Source: Microbacterium aerolatum
GTDB lineage: Bacteria; Actinomycetota; Actinomycetes; Actinomycetales; Microbacteriaceae
Length of the DNA stretch: 64,000 nt
Assembly: GCF_007988825.1 (NCBI RefSeq)
Contig: NZ_BJUW01000004.1
Location: forward strand, 236,760-300,759
Reading direction: 5' to 3'
In this document: piece after piece, positions 26,037-34,066 of the stretch
Layout of the letters: each line of letters opens with the position of its first letter
Position numbering within the stretch: the first letter of the stretch is position 1
Program-made: the position numbers and the translations under genes
Notes under the pieces: model-generated
Database searches by the model: none
Told to the model about the DNA's origin: nothing
What the model saw: the letters and a program-made list of their open reading frames with translations, nothing else

Positions 26037-26822
26037 TTACGCCTCGCTCATGGCCAGCTTGGCCTGCTGACCCTTTGCGGCGTAGTAGGCGGCGCGAGCG
26101 GCATCCTTCCGGGCCTGCTCGGCGTAGCCGGCCTCGAGAACGTCCTGCGGGACCTCGACGTTCGGGACGTCGTCCGTGCCGTTGTACTTCTCGATGTAGG
26201 CGTCGAGCTCGGGACCCGAGGTCCACGACGTGATCAGGCAGTAGCGCGGCTCGGTGCCGTTGTGTGTTGCGGCGTGCCACAGGCGCTGCGTGTCGACGAT
26301 GAGCTGAGCACCGGCGGGCAGAGCGATGCGGTACTCGATGCTCGGGTCGGTGCGGTTCTCACGCAGGACGAAGTAGCTGTCCTTGTCGTCGGTCAGGTTG
26401 AAGAACCCGCGGACCACCCAGCCGGTGCCGTCGGGGTTCAGACGGTTGTTGTCGTCCTGGTGCAGGTTGTACAGGCACTCGCCGTACGGCGTCGGCTGCA
26501 GCTCGATGATGCGGCAGCGTCCGACGTTCGCGCCGGGCTCCTGCGCGCGGCGCGTCAGGATCGGCGCCTTCTCGGTCTGCTCCGGGATCCAGACGCCGTC
26601 CTTGTCGGTGCGCGGCGGCTTGTGGTTCCAGAAGCCGTTGCACTCGATGTCACCCTTGGCGCTGGCAAGCGGCGCGAAGCGGGTGTCACCGGACGACTTC
26701 CAGTCGACGTACTCGATGTCGAGCCATTCCTTGGGGTCGAGCTCCTGGTTGTAGCTGTCGAGGACGACGAAGCCCTTTTCCTCGAGCGCTGCGGACTTGA
26801 TGTATCCCATGATCTGAGTCAT
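26037..26822 (-). CDS. Uncharacterised protein with 2-oxoglutarate/Fe(II) oxygenase-like motif
   Basis: 261-residue soluble protein with no family I can name. It carries H121-Q-D123 (in YNLHQDDNNRLNP), a distal histidine H183 in QRLWHAATHNG and R193 ten residues later (EPRYCLITSW), the spacing expected for the HxD...H iron triad and 2-oxoglutarate-binding Arg of double-stranded beta-helix dioxygenases. Flanking beta-strand-like segments (GWVVRGFFNLT, YRIALPAGAQLIVD) fit that fold. The C-terminus is a charged, alanine-rich helix. Start ATG 26822 or 26810; neither has ideal Shine-Dalgarno spacing. Upstream lies a DtxR/IdeR-like box, so expression may rise under iron limitation. Substrate unknown. 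Confidence 0.62.
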   Translation of the reverse strand: MTQIMGYIKSAALEEKGFVVLDSYNQELDPKEWLDIEYVDWKSSGDTRFAPLASAKGDIECNGFWNHKPPRTDKDGVWIPEQTEKAPILTRRAQEPGANVGRCRIIELQPTPYGECLYNLHQDDNNRLNPDGTGWVVRGFFNLTDDKDSYFVLRENRTDPSIEYRIALPAGAQLIVDTQRLWHAATHNGTEPRYCLITSWTSGPELDAYIEKYNGTDDVPNVEVPQDVLEAGYAEQARKDAARAAYYAAKGQQAKLAMSEA

Positions 26823-26862
26823 GTCCTTTCATCGGGGGCCAGCACGTTTTAACAGGCCCTGA

Positions 26863-26876
26863 TAAGGCAAGCCTAA
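26863..26876. promoter_or_regulatory. DtxR/IdeR-like iron box
   Basis: TAAGGCAAGCCTAA, an inverted repeat with one mismatched pair, resembling the core of the 19-base DtxR/IdeR consensus (TTAGGTTAGSCTAACCTAA) and about 40 bases upstream of the oxygenase-like gene. Overall match to the full consensus is about 12 of 19 by eye. Confidence 0.5.
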
Positions 26877-26987
26877 CAGCGCCGACTGAACGCGCCTGAG
26901 GACACGGCCGTGAAAATCGCACCCGCACTAGACTTGATGATGGCGGAGCGACTGGTGCCGCCGATGTGAGGAGCAGAAGCGAACACC

Positions 26988-28985
26988 ATGGCAACCGCCA
27001 CGAACGTCGAAGCGACCGCCGTCAACACCATCGAGTGGCTCTCCGCTCCGGGCACCGCCATCGTCGTCCCCGTCTACCAGCGCCAGTACCGGTGGGACAT
27101 CGGCGGATGCGAGCGGCTGCTCGCCGACATCCGTGCTGTGGCCGGCGAGGACGACACGCATCGCCACTTCATCGGGTCGATCCTCTCGGCGCAGGATTCG
27201 GCCGAGACCGACCTGATCCTGATCGACGGCCAGCAGCGCATCACCACGCTCATGCTGCTGGTGGCTGCCCTGCACCACGCGGTCCGCGACACGGATGCCG
27301 GGATGGCCGCCGAGCTCGAGCGGGTCCTCGTGCGCGCCGAAGACCCCTCGCGCACCAAACTCCGCCCCCACGACGCCTGGGCGCACCTCTACGAGTCGGT
27401 CGTGCTGGATCGTCGCGAAGACGCCGAGCGCGAGTCGCGCTTCGACGACAACTATGCGTTCTTCCGCAGCCAGGTCCATGCAGATGAGGCGCCGCGGATC
27501 TGGCGCGGCCTGCAGCGTCTCGAGCACGTCTCGATCACGCTCGGAGCACAGGCGAACGCGCAGCAGATCTTCGAGAGCCTGAACTCCACGGGTGAGCCGC
27601 TGCGCGATCACGAGCTCATCCACAACTACATCCTGATGGGGCTGACGCACGCCGAGCAGCTCGACGTGGAGGCGCGCTTCTGGCTCCCGATCGAGCAGCA
27701 CACCGGTGAGATGATCGGCGCGTTCTGGCGCCACTACCTGGTCATGACGACGGGCCGCGAGGTGGCGGCGGACGGCGAGCACGGCGTGTATGCGGCGTTC
27801 CGCCGCTCGTTCCCCAGCGTGGATGCGCAGCACCTTCAGGCGGATGCCGAGATCTGGCGCCACTACGCCGAGATCTACGGCATCCTGCTCGACCCGTCCC
27901 TGGAAGCGGATGCCGAGATCCGCCGGCAGCTGGTCTACATCAACACTTTCGGACGGGCCGCATATCCGCTGGCGATGAGCGCGTACAGCGACCACGCACG
28001 CGGGCTGATCACCCGCGAGGAGCTGATCGAGACTCTCGAGTGGACGCAGGCGCTCTATCTGCGCCGCGCCCTGGTCGGTCTTCCGGCGGAACGGCTGATC
28101 GCGCGGCTGTGCCGGGCGCGCGCTGAGGGACGCGACGCGCTGATGCGCGCGTTCGCCCGCATCACGCCGTCCGACGAGCGAGTGAGCGCCGTCCTCAAGT
28201 ATGTGGAGCTGCCTCACGCGGCGTACGTGCTGGGACGTCTCGAGGACGTGCCGGATGCCGAGGGGTACGACATCGAGCACATCGTTCCGCTGCTTCCTGG
28301 CGAGGCGTGGTCCGGTGACGGCATCCGCTCGTGGAGTGAGTACTCCGACGACGAGCAGAACAGTCATCGTGCGCTCGCGCCGACGCTCGGGAACCTCACT
28401 CTTCTCGAGCAGCCGCTGGCTGAGCGCGTGTTCGGTGCATCCTTCCCGGAGAAGAGCGCTCAGGCCTACGCCCGCAGCGACGTCGACGAGACCAGGGCTC
28501 TCGCCGAGCTCGTCGGCTGGAGCACCTCTGCGATCAGCGAGCGCAGCGTGCGACTCTCGGCATCCCTGCTGCGGATGTGGGCGCGTCCCGCGCTTCCGGA
28601 GATCGACGACGACGGTCTCACACCCGTACTGGACGCCGTGCGCCGCCGCGGCTGGCCGGCAGGTTGGGACCGCGAGTTCGACTACGTCGAGTATCGCGGA
28701 GAGCACTGGGAGGTCAAGGACGTCCGGGCGCTGTTCAATCGCGTGTTCCGTCGCGCATGGACAGACGACCGGGCAGCGGCCCTCAGGTACAGTGCAGCGC
28801 ACGGCGGACCGATCTATTCCGAGATGGCGTGGAAGGGCCAGTGGGACGCCCTGGACGACGAGAACTACCTCTACATGGGGTGGGATTCGAACTACATGAT
28901 GAATGCTCTGCAGGGTGTGCTGGAGGAATCCGCGATCTCCGCCGAGGTCTTCGTGAAGTACTCCTACATCGGGAACGTGATGTGA
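26988..28985 (+). CDS. DUF262/DUF1524 (GmrSD-like) protein
   Basis: 665-residue fusion resembling GmrSD/type IV restriction proteins. The N-terminal DUF262 (ParB/Srx-like NTPase) shows PVYQRQYRW (residues 28-36), HFIGSIL (60-66) and DGQQRITTLMLL (80-91). The DUF1524 His-Me-finger nuclease region shows YDIEHIVPL with His near residue 431 and LGNLTLLEQPLAERVFG near 468. A further C-terminal 110 residues (EYRGEHWEVKDVRALFNRVF ... AEVFVKYSYIGNVM) belong to no domain I can name. ATG 26988 has GAGGAG upstream. Such proteins cut modified phage DNA or act as regulators; a defence role is inferred. It overlaps the next small gene by one base. Confidence 0.85.
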   Translation: MATATNVEATAVNTIEWLSAPGTAIVVPVYQRQYRWDIGGCERLLADIRAVAGEDDTHRHFIGSILSAQDSAETDLILIDGQQRITTLMLLVAALHHAVRDTDAGMAAELERVLVRAEDPSRTKLRPHDAWAHLYESVVLDRREDAERESRFDDNYAFFRSQVHADEAPRIWRGLQRLEHVSITLGAQANAQQIFESLNSTGEPLRDHELIHNYILMGLTHAEQLDVEARFWLPIEQHTGEMIGAFWRHYLVMTTGREVAADGEHGVYAAFRRSFPSVDAQHLQADAEIWRHYAEIYGILLDPSLEADAEIRRQLVYINTFGRAAYPLAMSAYSDHARGLITREELIETLEWTQALYLRRALVGLPAERLIARLCRARAEGRDALMRAFARITPSDERVSAVLKYVELPHAAYVLGRLEDVPDAEGYDIEHIVPLLPGEAWSGDGIRSWSEYSDDEQNSHRALAPTLGNLTLLEQPLAERVFGASFPEKSAQAYARSDVDETRALAELVGWSTSAISERSVRLSASLLRMWARPALPEIDDDGLTPVLDAVRRRGWPAGWDREFDYVEYRGEHWEVKDVRALFNRVFRRAWTDDRAAALRYSAAHGGPIYSEMAWKGQWDALDDENYLYMGWDSNYMMNALQGVLEESAISAEVFVKYSYIGNVM

Positions 28986-29245
28986 TGCGGCAGGATGTTC
29001 CCGTGGATCTGACCTTCGATGAGATCGCGCTGGGCTGGGACGACGACGTCCCGCTGGAGTGCGAGTGCGACCACGGCGATGACGAAGCGTACGCGCCGTG
29101 CGGACGTCGGGCGAAGTGGCGCGTGACGATCGACTGCACGTGCGGGGAGGATCACCCGCGCACGGTGGAGCTGCTGTGCACCAAGTGCCTTCGCACCGCG
29201 CGGAAGGACCTCGGAGACGAGGCAATCACGGCGCGTCCGCTGTGA
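28985..29245 (+). CDS. Small cysteine-rich (putative zinc-binding) protein coupled to DUF262 gene
   Basis: 86-residue acidic protein with eight cysteines, arranged as CEC...C near residues 26-39 and C-T-C...C-x-x-C near 51-68, which suggests one or two zinc sites. ATG 28985 overlaps the DUF262 stop as TGATG, so translation is coupled; GTG 29003 (VDLTFDEIALGW) is an alternative start. Its last 20 bases overlap the convergent cyclodeaminase gene. I do not recognise the family. Its strict coupling suggests it partners the DUF262 protein or is simply carried with it. Confidence 0.6.
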   Translation: MRQDVPVDLTFDEIALGWDDDVPLECECDHGDDEAYAPCGRRAKWRVTIDCTCGEDHPRTVELLCTKCLRTARKDLGDEAITARPL

Positions 29246-29855
29246 ACCGCGCGGAGATCTGATCGGCGATCGTCGCAGTCTCCTTCTTCGCGTCATTCAG
29301 GATCGCGTGAGCCGCTTCTGAATCAGAGACTGCCGACGTCGACGCACCGTGCTTCCGCGCCGTCTGCAGATTCGCGCTGATGTTGACGCAAGCACCGGCG
29401 ATGCCCGCAGTGAGCGCCTCTGCCGCGACGGCCAGATCAGCCCTGAGCGACGGGTTTCCGATCTCGGCGAGCAGGACGAGTTCGGGCAACAGGCTTCTGC
29501 CCGCCTCCCCCAGTGCCGCCGAGGAACGGGCGGCCACGACCGCGGCGTCCCGGACGCGGCTGTCCCGCTCAGGGTCGTCGGCGGGCATCGCGAGAGCGGC
29601 ACCGAACTCGACTGATCTGACCCCGTCCTCCTCGGCCGCTTCCAGCGCCGCCGCGCGGTGGTCGACGAGTCGCGCCGCGCACTCCGTCGCGCGCACATCG
29701 CCGGGGGTGTACTCGGCGACCATTCCCAGCAGGGCGGCCGCGAGGCCGACCATGATTCCGCACGCGGCACCTCCTCCTGGCGCGCCGCTCGGTTGCGCCA
29801 GTTCCGCAAGCCACGTCGAAAGAGGTGCGGACGTCGGCACGCGGGAGTCATCCAT
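29226..29855 (-). CDS. Cyclodeaminase/cyclohydrolase family protein
   Basis: About 209 residues of the FTCD_C family (formiminotetrahydrofolate cyclodeaminase / methenyl-THF cyclohydrolase; PF04961). The helical bundle signature PSGAPGGGAACGIMVGLAAALLGMV is at the N-terminus, with ERDSRVRDAAVVAAR and later GNPSLRADLAVAAEAL. ATG 29855 follows a TAGTGT hexamer by seven bases (leaderless); GTG 29864 is an alternative. Likely part of one-carbon folate metabolism, but standalone members are biochemically uncertain. Confidence 0.85.
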   Translation of the reverse strand: MDDSRVPTSAPLSTWLAELAQPSGAPGGGAACGIMVGLAAALLGMVAEYTPGDVRATECAARLVDHRAAALEAAEEDGVRSVEFGAALAMPADDPERDSRVRDAAVVAARSSAALGEAGRSLLPELVLLAEIGNPSLRADLAVAAEALTAGIAGACVNISANLQTARKHGASTSAVSDSEAAHAILNDAKKETATIADQISARFTADAP

Positions 29856-29876
29856 GCGGGTCACACTATCGATCGG

Positions 29877-29950
29877 TAGGGCGGGCGGGACTTGAACCCG
29901 CGATCGTTGGGTTATGAGCCCACTGCCTTCACCAGCTTGGCCACCGCCCC
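29877..29950 (-). tRNA. tRNA-Met (anticodon CAT)
   Basis: Seventy-four-base cloverleaf on the minus strand: acceptor GGGGCGG/CCGCCCT (one G-U at 1-72), anticodon loop CTCATAA, T-arm GCGGG-TTCAAGT-CCCGC. The C11-G24 pair and paired acceptor end point to an elongator, although the anticodon stem has three G-C pairs as in initiators. Only CC of CCA is encoded. A minus-strand TAGAGT (plus 29961-29966) is the likely -10, inside the 3' end of the next gene. Confidence 0.93.
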
Positions 29951-29963
29951 TAGCGCGTCCACT

Positions 29964-30503
29964 CTATCCGAGCCGTACCGCGTCCTCGTGCGTACGCAGG
30001 TGCTCGTGATAGATCTCCGCGTTGCGGATGAGGTCCGCACGCTCCTCCGCAGAGAGCTCACGGCGAACCTTGGCCGGCACGCCCGCCACAAGCGAGCCGT
30101 CCGGGATCTCGGTGCCGCCCAGGATGACGGCGCCGCCGGCGATGAGGCATCCGCGGCCGATCACGGCACCGCTGAGGATCACCGACCCCATTCCGATCAG
30201 CGAGCCGTCACCGATCGTGCAGCCGTGCACGACGGCGTTGTGCCCAATTGAGACGTTCTCGCCGACCATGACGCCGTGCCCGCTGTCGACGTGCACCGAG
30301 ACGTTGTCCTGCACGTTGCTGCCACGGCCGAGCACGATTCCGGCGGAGTCGCCGCGCAGCACCGCGTTGTACCAGACGCTGGATCCTGCCTCCATGACGA
30401 CGTCGCCGATCACGCGCGCACCGTCGGCGACGAACGCGTCTTCCACGATGCTCGGGGTCTTGTTCGCAAGGGCAAGGACGGAGGCCGACGAGGAGATGCT
30501 CAT
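29964..30503 (-). CDS. Gamma carbonic anhydrase family protein
   Basis: 179-residue left-handed beta-helix protein of the gamma-CA/PaaY/YrdA group. Hexapeptide repeats run from about residue 25 to 145 (e.g. ADGARVIGDVVM, VIGRGCLIAGGAVI). Zinc-binding histidines are visible in SVHVDSGHG and SIGHNAVVHGC. A C-terminal helix (RADLIRNAEIYHEHLRTH) is normal for the family. Whether it hydrates CO2 or has another role cannot be told. The promoter of tRNA-Met lies in its 3' end. Confidence 0.9.
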   Translation of the reverse strand: MSISSSASVLALANKTPSIVEDAFVADGARVIGDVVMEAGSSVWYNAVLRGDSAGIVLGRGSNVQDNVSVHVDSGHGVMVGENVSIGHNAVVHGCTIGDGSLIGMGSVILSGAVIGRGCLIAGGAVILGGTEIPDGSLVAGVPAKVRRELSAEERADLIRNAEIYHEHLRTHEDAVRLG

Positions 30504-30643
30504 GAGGTGAGACTATCCTGACTTCCGCGTCGTTCCGCGGATTTTCGGGGTGATAAGCCCAGCCTCAGCTTGCTTGCGGAATGCCTCAGGCTGAGTAGCG
30601 TTGTGTCCATCAGGCATCGAAAAGCCGTAATGGAGGACAAATA

Positions 30644-31129
30644 ATGAGCAAGGCGCAGACCGTTTCCACCACCGCCAGCGACCCGACCGTGGCAGCCGCC
30701 GCGTCGCAGTTCCTCTCCCCCGTCGTACTGGGCCTGCAGGCCCTGACGATCAACACGAAGCAGGCGCACTGGCACGTTCGCGGCGCGAACTTCGTCGGCG
30801 TGCACGAGCTGTTCGACACGATCGTCGCTCACGCCGGTGACTTCGCAGACACCGCCGCGGAGCGCATCGTCGCTCTCGGCCTGCCGATCGACGCCCGTGT
30901 GAAGGCCGTCGCCGAGAAGGGTGCCGGCTCCGAGGTTCCCGCCGGCTTCGCGCAGTCCAGCGACCTGATCCGTAACGTGATCGCCGACATCGACGCGATC
31001 CTGGTCGACACGAAGGCCGCCATCGACGGTCTCGACGAGGTCGACCTCACCAGCCAGGATGTCGCGATCGAGATCATGCGCGGACTCGAGAAGGACCGCT
31101 GGTTCCTCGTCGCGCACATCGCCGAGTAA
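30644..31129 (+). CDS. dps: Dps family ferritin-like DNA-binding protein
   Basis: 161-residue Dps mini-ferritin, forming a 12-subunit shell that oxidises and stores iron and shields DNA. Inter-subunit ferroxidase residues are in KQAHWHVRG, VHELFDTI and HAGDFADTAAER. The short, alanine/threonine-rich N-terminus (about 20 residues) lacks strong positive charge. GGAGG lies eight bases before ATG 30644. The 140 bases upstream hold imperfect CCTCAG/CTGAGG inverted repeats but no recognisable DtxR box. Ends in a strong terminator. Confidence 0.94.
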   Translation: MSKAQTVSTTASDPTVAAAASQFLSPVVLGLQALTINTKQAHWHVRGANFVGVHELFDTIVAHAGDFADTAAERIVALGLPIDARVKAVAEKGAGSEVPAGFAQSSDLIRNVIADIDAILVDTKAAIDGLDEVDLTSQDVAIEIMRGLEKDRWFLVAHIAE

Positions 31130-31142
31130 CACACCTCCTGCG

Positions 31143-31172
31143 AGGGGCACCGGGATCCGTCCCGGTGCCCCT
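31143..31172 (+). terminator. Terminator after dps
   Basis: Inverted repeat of 12 base pairs (arms 31143-31154 and 31161-31172) with a six-base loop, 14 bases after the dps stop. Confidence 0.75.
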
Positions 31173-31201
31173 TCGTCGTGTCGGGGCGGGACAGCGCGCG
31201 T

Positions 31202-32524
31202 TCAGAACGGCGCGGGCACCGGCATCCGCTCTTCGACGTCTTCGAATGTCACGTGCGTGGCGACGCCCGGTGGGCGATCGACATGGATCCTGCCGGTGGG
31301 ACTGGTCCATTCCAGAATCCCACCGCCGAGTTGTCGTACCCTCCACGGGGTGTTGTGCTTGGTCACGTGATGTCGGCGGCAGAAGTCGGCGAGATTTCCG
31401 ATCTCAGTCGGCCCGCCGTGAGCATGATCGACCGTATGGTCGCCATCGCACATCCGCGCGAGCATACGGCAGCCGGGGAAGCGGCAACGCCGGTCCCTGG
31501 CACGCAGATAGCGGCGCATCTCGGCCGAGGGACGATAGCGGTCGACTCCGAGCACGGAACCGGACACCGGGTCGGTCAGGACGCGGTCGAAGCCCGGCGC
31601 GTGTCCGACCAGGATCCGCGCCGTCTCCGGATCCACCGGCCCCACGCCCTCCAGGTGTGCGGGCGCTGCCAGCTCATCCGGGTCCGTGAGCGTCAACGCC
31701 GGGACGGTGATGTCGATATGCGCCCGGATCTCGCCGAGCAGCCCATCTGCACCCAGGTGCCCCGTCGGTGTCGCCGTCAGCACGAGGTCGGCCAGCAGAT
31801 CGCATCGCAGCTGGTTCATGGTGCGCTGGTCGGCGAAGTCATCCTCAGCCATCGCCTTGCCCAGCCGCGCGTTCTCCTGCTTCACCTCGAACGCCATCTG
31901 AGTGAGGCGATCATGCTCGGCGCGGATGAGCGCGGTCGGCCCGTACTGTACAAGCTCTGCCATGCCGTCCTCATGATCCCGCATCCATACGCCGCGATTC
32001 TCGCGCGCCTCGCGGTGCCGCTCGGTGAATGAGACCTCGCGAAGTCGCTCCGCCGTCTGCTTGGCGAAGGGACGGAATCGATTGGGAGACTCCGCTTCGG
32101 CGCGCGGCAGCACGATGCTCTCGAAGCGCTCCCTCCCCTCTGCGCTCTCGATCGCGTGACCTGCGGCGAGGATGATCCGCACGTGGGCATGCGAGACGGC
32201 ACCTCTGTAGAACGCAGCCGCGGTCTGCGGGAAGTCCGTGACCAGCAGCACGGCATCGTCCATCTGCGACTCGACCGTGCGATCACTCACTCGCAGCGCG
32301 GCGGCGAGCTCGGTCGCCACCGCGCGATGCGCCATCTCACGGGAGTCGACGGAGTCGAACGGCTCGTCGTCGGCGATCCGCGCGGCGGTCGCCAGCATTG
32401 CCGTCTTGACCGCCGTGAGCTGATTGATCGTCTGCTCCATCGACGCCATCGTGCGCACGAGATCGTCCAGCAGCGCGTTCAGTGCCGGAGACGTCATCGC
32501 CGAGGTCGTCATACCCCCATTCAA
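31202..32524 (-). CDS. DUF222 domain HNH endonuclease family protein (13E12-like)
   Basis: 440-residue protein: DUF222 (about residues 15-320, largely helical) followed by an HNH nuclease domain (about 345-400) with RDRRCRFPGCR, CDGDHTVDHAHGGPTEIGNLADFCRRHHVTKH split into the usual C..C, DH and H-N-H elements. These multicopy genes are abundant in actinobacteria, including the REP13E12 family of mycobacteria. Start ATG 32524 or 32512; neither has a clear ribosome site. The upstream region has TTCGAAC and a 13-base motif shared with the region at 50113. Biological role is unproven; some relatives are DNA-damage inducible. Confidence 0.88.
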   Translation of the reverse strand: MNGGMTTSAMTSPALNALLDDLVRTMASMEQTINQLTAVKTAMLATAARIADDEPFDSVDSREMAHRAVATELAAALRVSDRTVESQMDDAVLLVTDFPQTAAAFYRGAVSHAHVRIILAAGHAIESAEGRERFESIVLPRAEAESPNRFRPFAKQTAERLREVSFTERHREARENRGVWMRDHEDGMAELVQYGPTALIRAEHDRLTQMAFEVKQENARLGKAMAEDDFADQRTMNQLRCDLLADLVLTATPTGHLGADGLLGEIRAHIDITVPALTLTDPDELAAPAHLEGVGPVDPETARILVGHAPGFDRVLTDPVSGSVLGVDRYRPSAEMRRYLRARDRRCRFPGCRMLARMCDGDHTVDHAHGGPTEIGNLADFCRRHHVTKHNTPWRVRQLGGGILEWTSPTGRIHVDRPPGVATHVTFEDVEERMPVPAPF

Positions 32525-32531
32525 CTCGGGG

Positions 32532-32556
32532 CCACCGACATTCGAACATCGATACG
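32532..32556. promoter_or_regulatory. TCGAAC-containing motif upstream of DUF222/HNH gene
   Basis: Contains CCACCGACATTCG (32532-32544, repeated at 50113-50125) running into TTCGAACATCGATACG, a partial match to the actinobacterial LexA box TCGAAC(N4)GTTCGA. The left half is exact, the right half about three of six. Confidence 0.35.
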
Positions 32557-32565
32557 CACCGGACG

Positions 32566-32582
32566 TTCAACCTCGGGTTGAA
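32566..32582. repeat. Short perfect palindrome between HNH and amidohydrolase genes
   Basis: TTCAACC-TCG-GGTTGAA, seventeen bases, two bases after the minus-strand amidohydrolase stop. It could serve as a weak terminator stem or as a protein-binding site for the HNH promoter region. Confidence 0.45.
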
Positions 32583-32584
32583 GG

Positions 32585-34066
32585 TCATCGCCCGAGGTGC
32601 GTGAGCCGTCCCCCGAGCAGGGTCGCCGACACCGGCATCCGGCGCAGCGTCGCCATCGAAGCAGCATGGGGGTCGGCGCCGCACAGCACCAGGTCTGCAC
32701 GCTCACCGGGCCGCACCTCGCTGCGCACGGTGGCCACCAGCGCCTCGTCGAGCGTCAGCCGCTCCTCTGGATGCCACGGCTCCCGCTCATCGTCGGTGCG
32801 GTACACGGATGCGGCGATGGCCTGCCACGGATCCAACGGTGCCACCGGGGCATCCGATCCCAATCGCACTTCCGCGCCGGCCCGCAGCAGCGACGCCATG
32901 GGGTAGCCGAGCGCCGTCTGCTGTGCCCAGTAACCTTCCACCAGGTCGCGGTCGTCCAGCGCGTGCTGGGGCTGCACGCTCGCCGCGAGCCCGAGACGCG
33001 CGATGCGCGCGATGTCCGCGTGCTTGACGAGCTGCGCGTGTTCGATCGTGCCCGTGGCTCCGGTCGCCGTCACGGCGTCGAGCGCCGACGACACCGCGCG
33101 GTCTCCGATCGCGTGGATCGCGACGCCGAGGCCGGCGCCGGTGGCCTGAGTCAGCAGATCGATGAGATCGTCGGGCGAGACGTTCATCACGCCGAGGTCC
33201 GCCTCATCGCCGGGATACGGGTGCGAGCACGCGGCCGTGCGCGTGCCCAATGACCCGTCGGTGATCACCTTGAACGGCCCCATCCGCACCAGCCCGCGGG
33301 TTCCCGTCAACGGCTCGCCGGTTCTGAGGCCCTCCTCGATCGCCCGGGTCAGATCTGACAGGTAGACCGCGAACTCCACGCGTTGCGACCCGAATCCGCC
33401 GTCCACCCGACGCGCCCAGGAATCGGCGTTCCAGGCCATGTCGAAATCGACGATTCCCGTCACACCGCGGGCGGCGGCAGCGGCGCCGGCGGCAGCGACC
33501 GCGCGATCGCCGTGCGCGGTCTCGACGGAGTTCAGGCGCTTCGAGATCTCGAACGCGTCCTCCTCGCGCAGCATCCCGTCCGGCGACGAGAACCGCTCGC
33601 GCTGCAGCGCGGCCGAGTTCAGCCACACGCTGTGGACGTCGGCGTTGATCAGGTACGTCGGCGCGCCACCTGTGCCAGCATCCAGCGTCTCGAGTGAGGG
33701 CGCGTCCGGCCACAGGGCGTCACGGAAGCCGGTTCCGACGCGGCGGCCGTCTGCGAGCGGGGCGACAGACGACATCCGCGCCGCAGCCTCCGAGGCCGAA
33801 GATGCGTCACCGAGCGGCTCGCGCTCAGATGCGAGCGCCCACTGGATCGTGTGCACATGGTTGTCCCAAAGCCCCGGCACCACCCACGCGCTGTCGCCCT
33901 CGAGGACCGACCCACGCGGGCGCACAGCTCCGGCCGGCGCGATGTCGACGATGCGGTCACCGTCGAGATGGATGTCCACCGGCTCCGAATCCGCGAGATG
34001 CTCACGGCCGGGGCCGGCGATGCGCACACCGCGAACCGCGGCGACGGCGTCACCGACCTCTGTCAT
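32585..34066 (-). CDS. Amidohydrolase family protein (YtcJ-like)
   Basis: 493-residue metal-dependent hydrolase of the amidohydrolase 3 / YtcJ group. PGLWDNHVHTIQWAL provides the first metal His pair; a carboxylate/lysine region and GIHAIGDRAV-like 'VAIHAIGDRAVSSALDAV' with His, IEHAQLVKHADIARI, and LGSDAPVAPLDPW with the catalytic Asp follow. ERADLVLCGADPHAA is a typical C-terminal beta-sandwich. ATG 34066 overlaps the paiB stop by four bases (ATGA), so the two form an operon. Substrate not predictable. Confidence 0.9.
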   Translation of the reverse strand: MTEVGDAVAAVRGVRIAGPGREHLADSEPVDIHLDGDRIVDIAPAGAVRPRGSVLEGDSAWVVPGLWDNHVHTIQWALASEREPLGDASSASEAAARMSSVAPLADGRRVGTGFRDALWPDAPSLETLDAGTGGAPTYLINADVHSVWLNSAALQRERFSSPDGMLREEDAFEISKRLNSVETAHGDRAVAAAGAAAAARGVTGIVDFDMAWNADSWARRVDGGFGSQRVEFAVYLSDLTRAIEEGLRTGEPLTGTRGLVRMGPFKVITDGSLGTRTAACSHPYPGDEADLGVMNVSPDDLIDLLTQATGAGLGVAIHAIGDRAVSSALDAVTATGATGTIEHAQLVKHADIARIARLGLAASVQPQHALDDRDLVEGYWAQQTALGYPMASLLRAGAEVRLGSDAPVAPLDPWQAIAASVYRTDDEREPWHPEERLTLDEALVATVRSEVRPGERADLVLCGADPHAASMATLRRMPVSATLLGGRLTHLGR

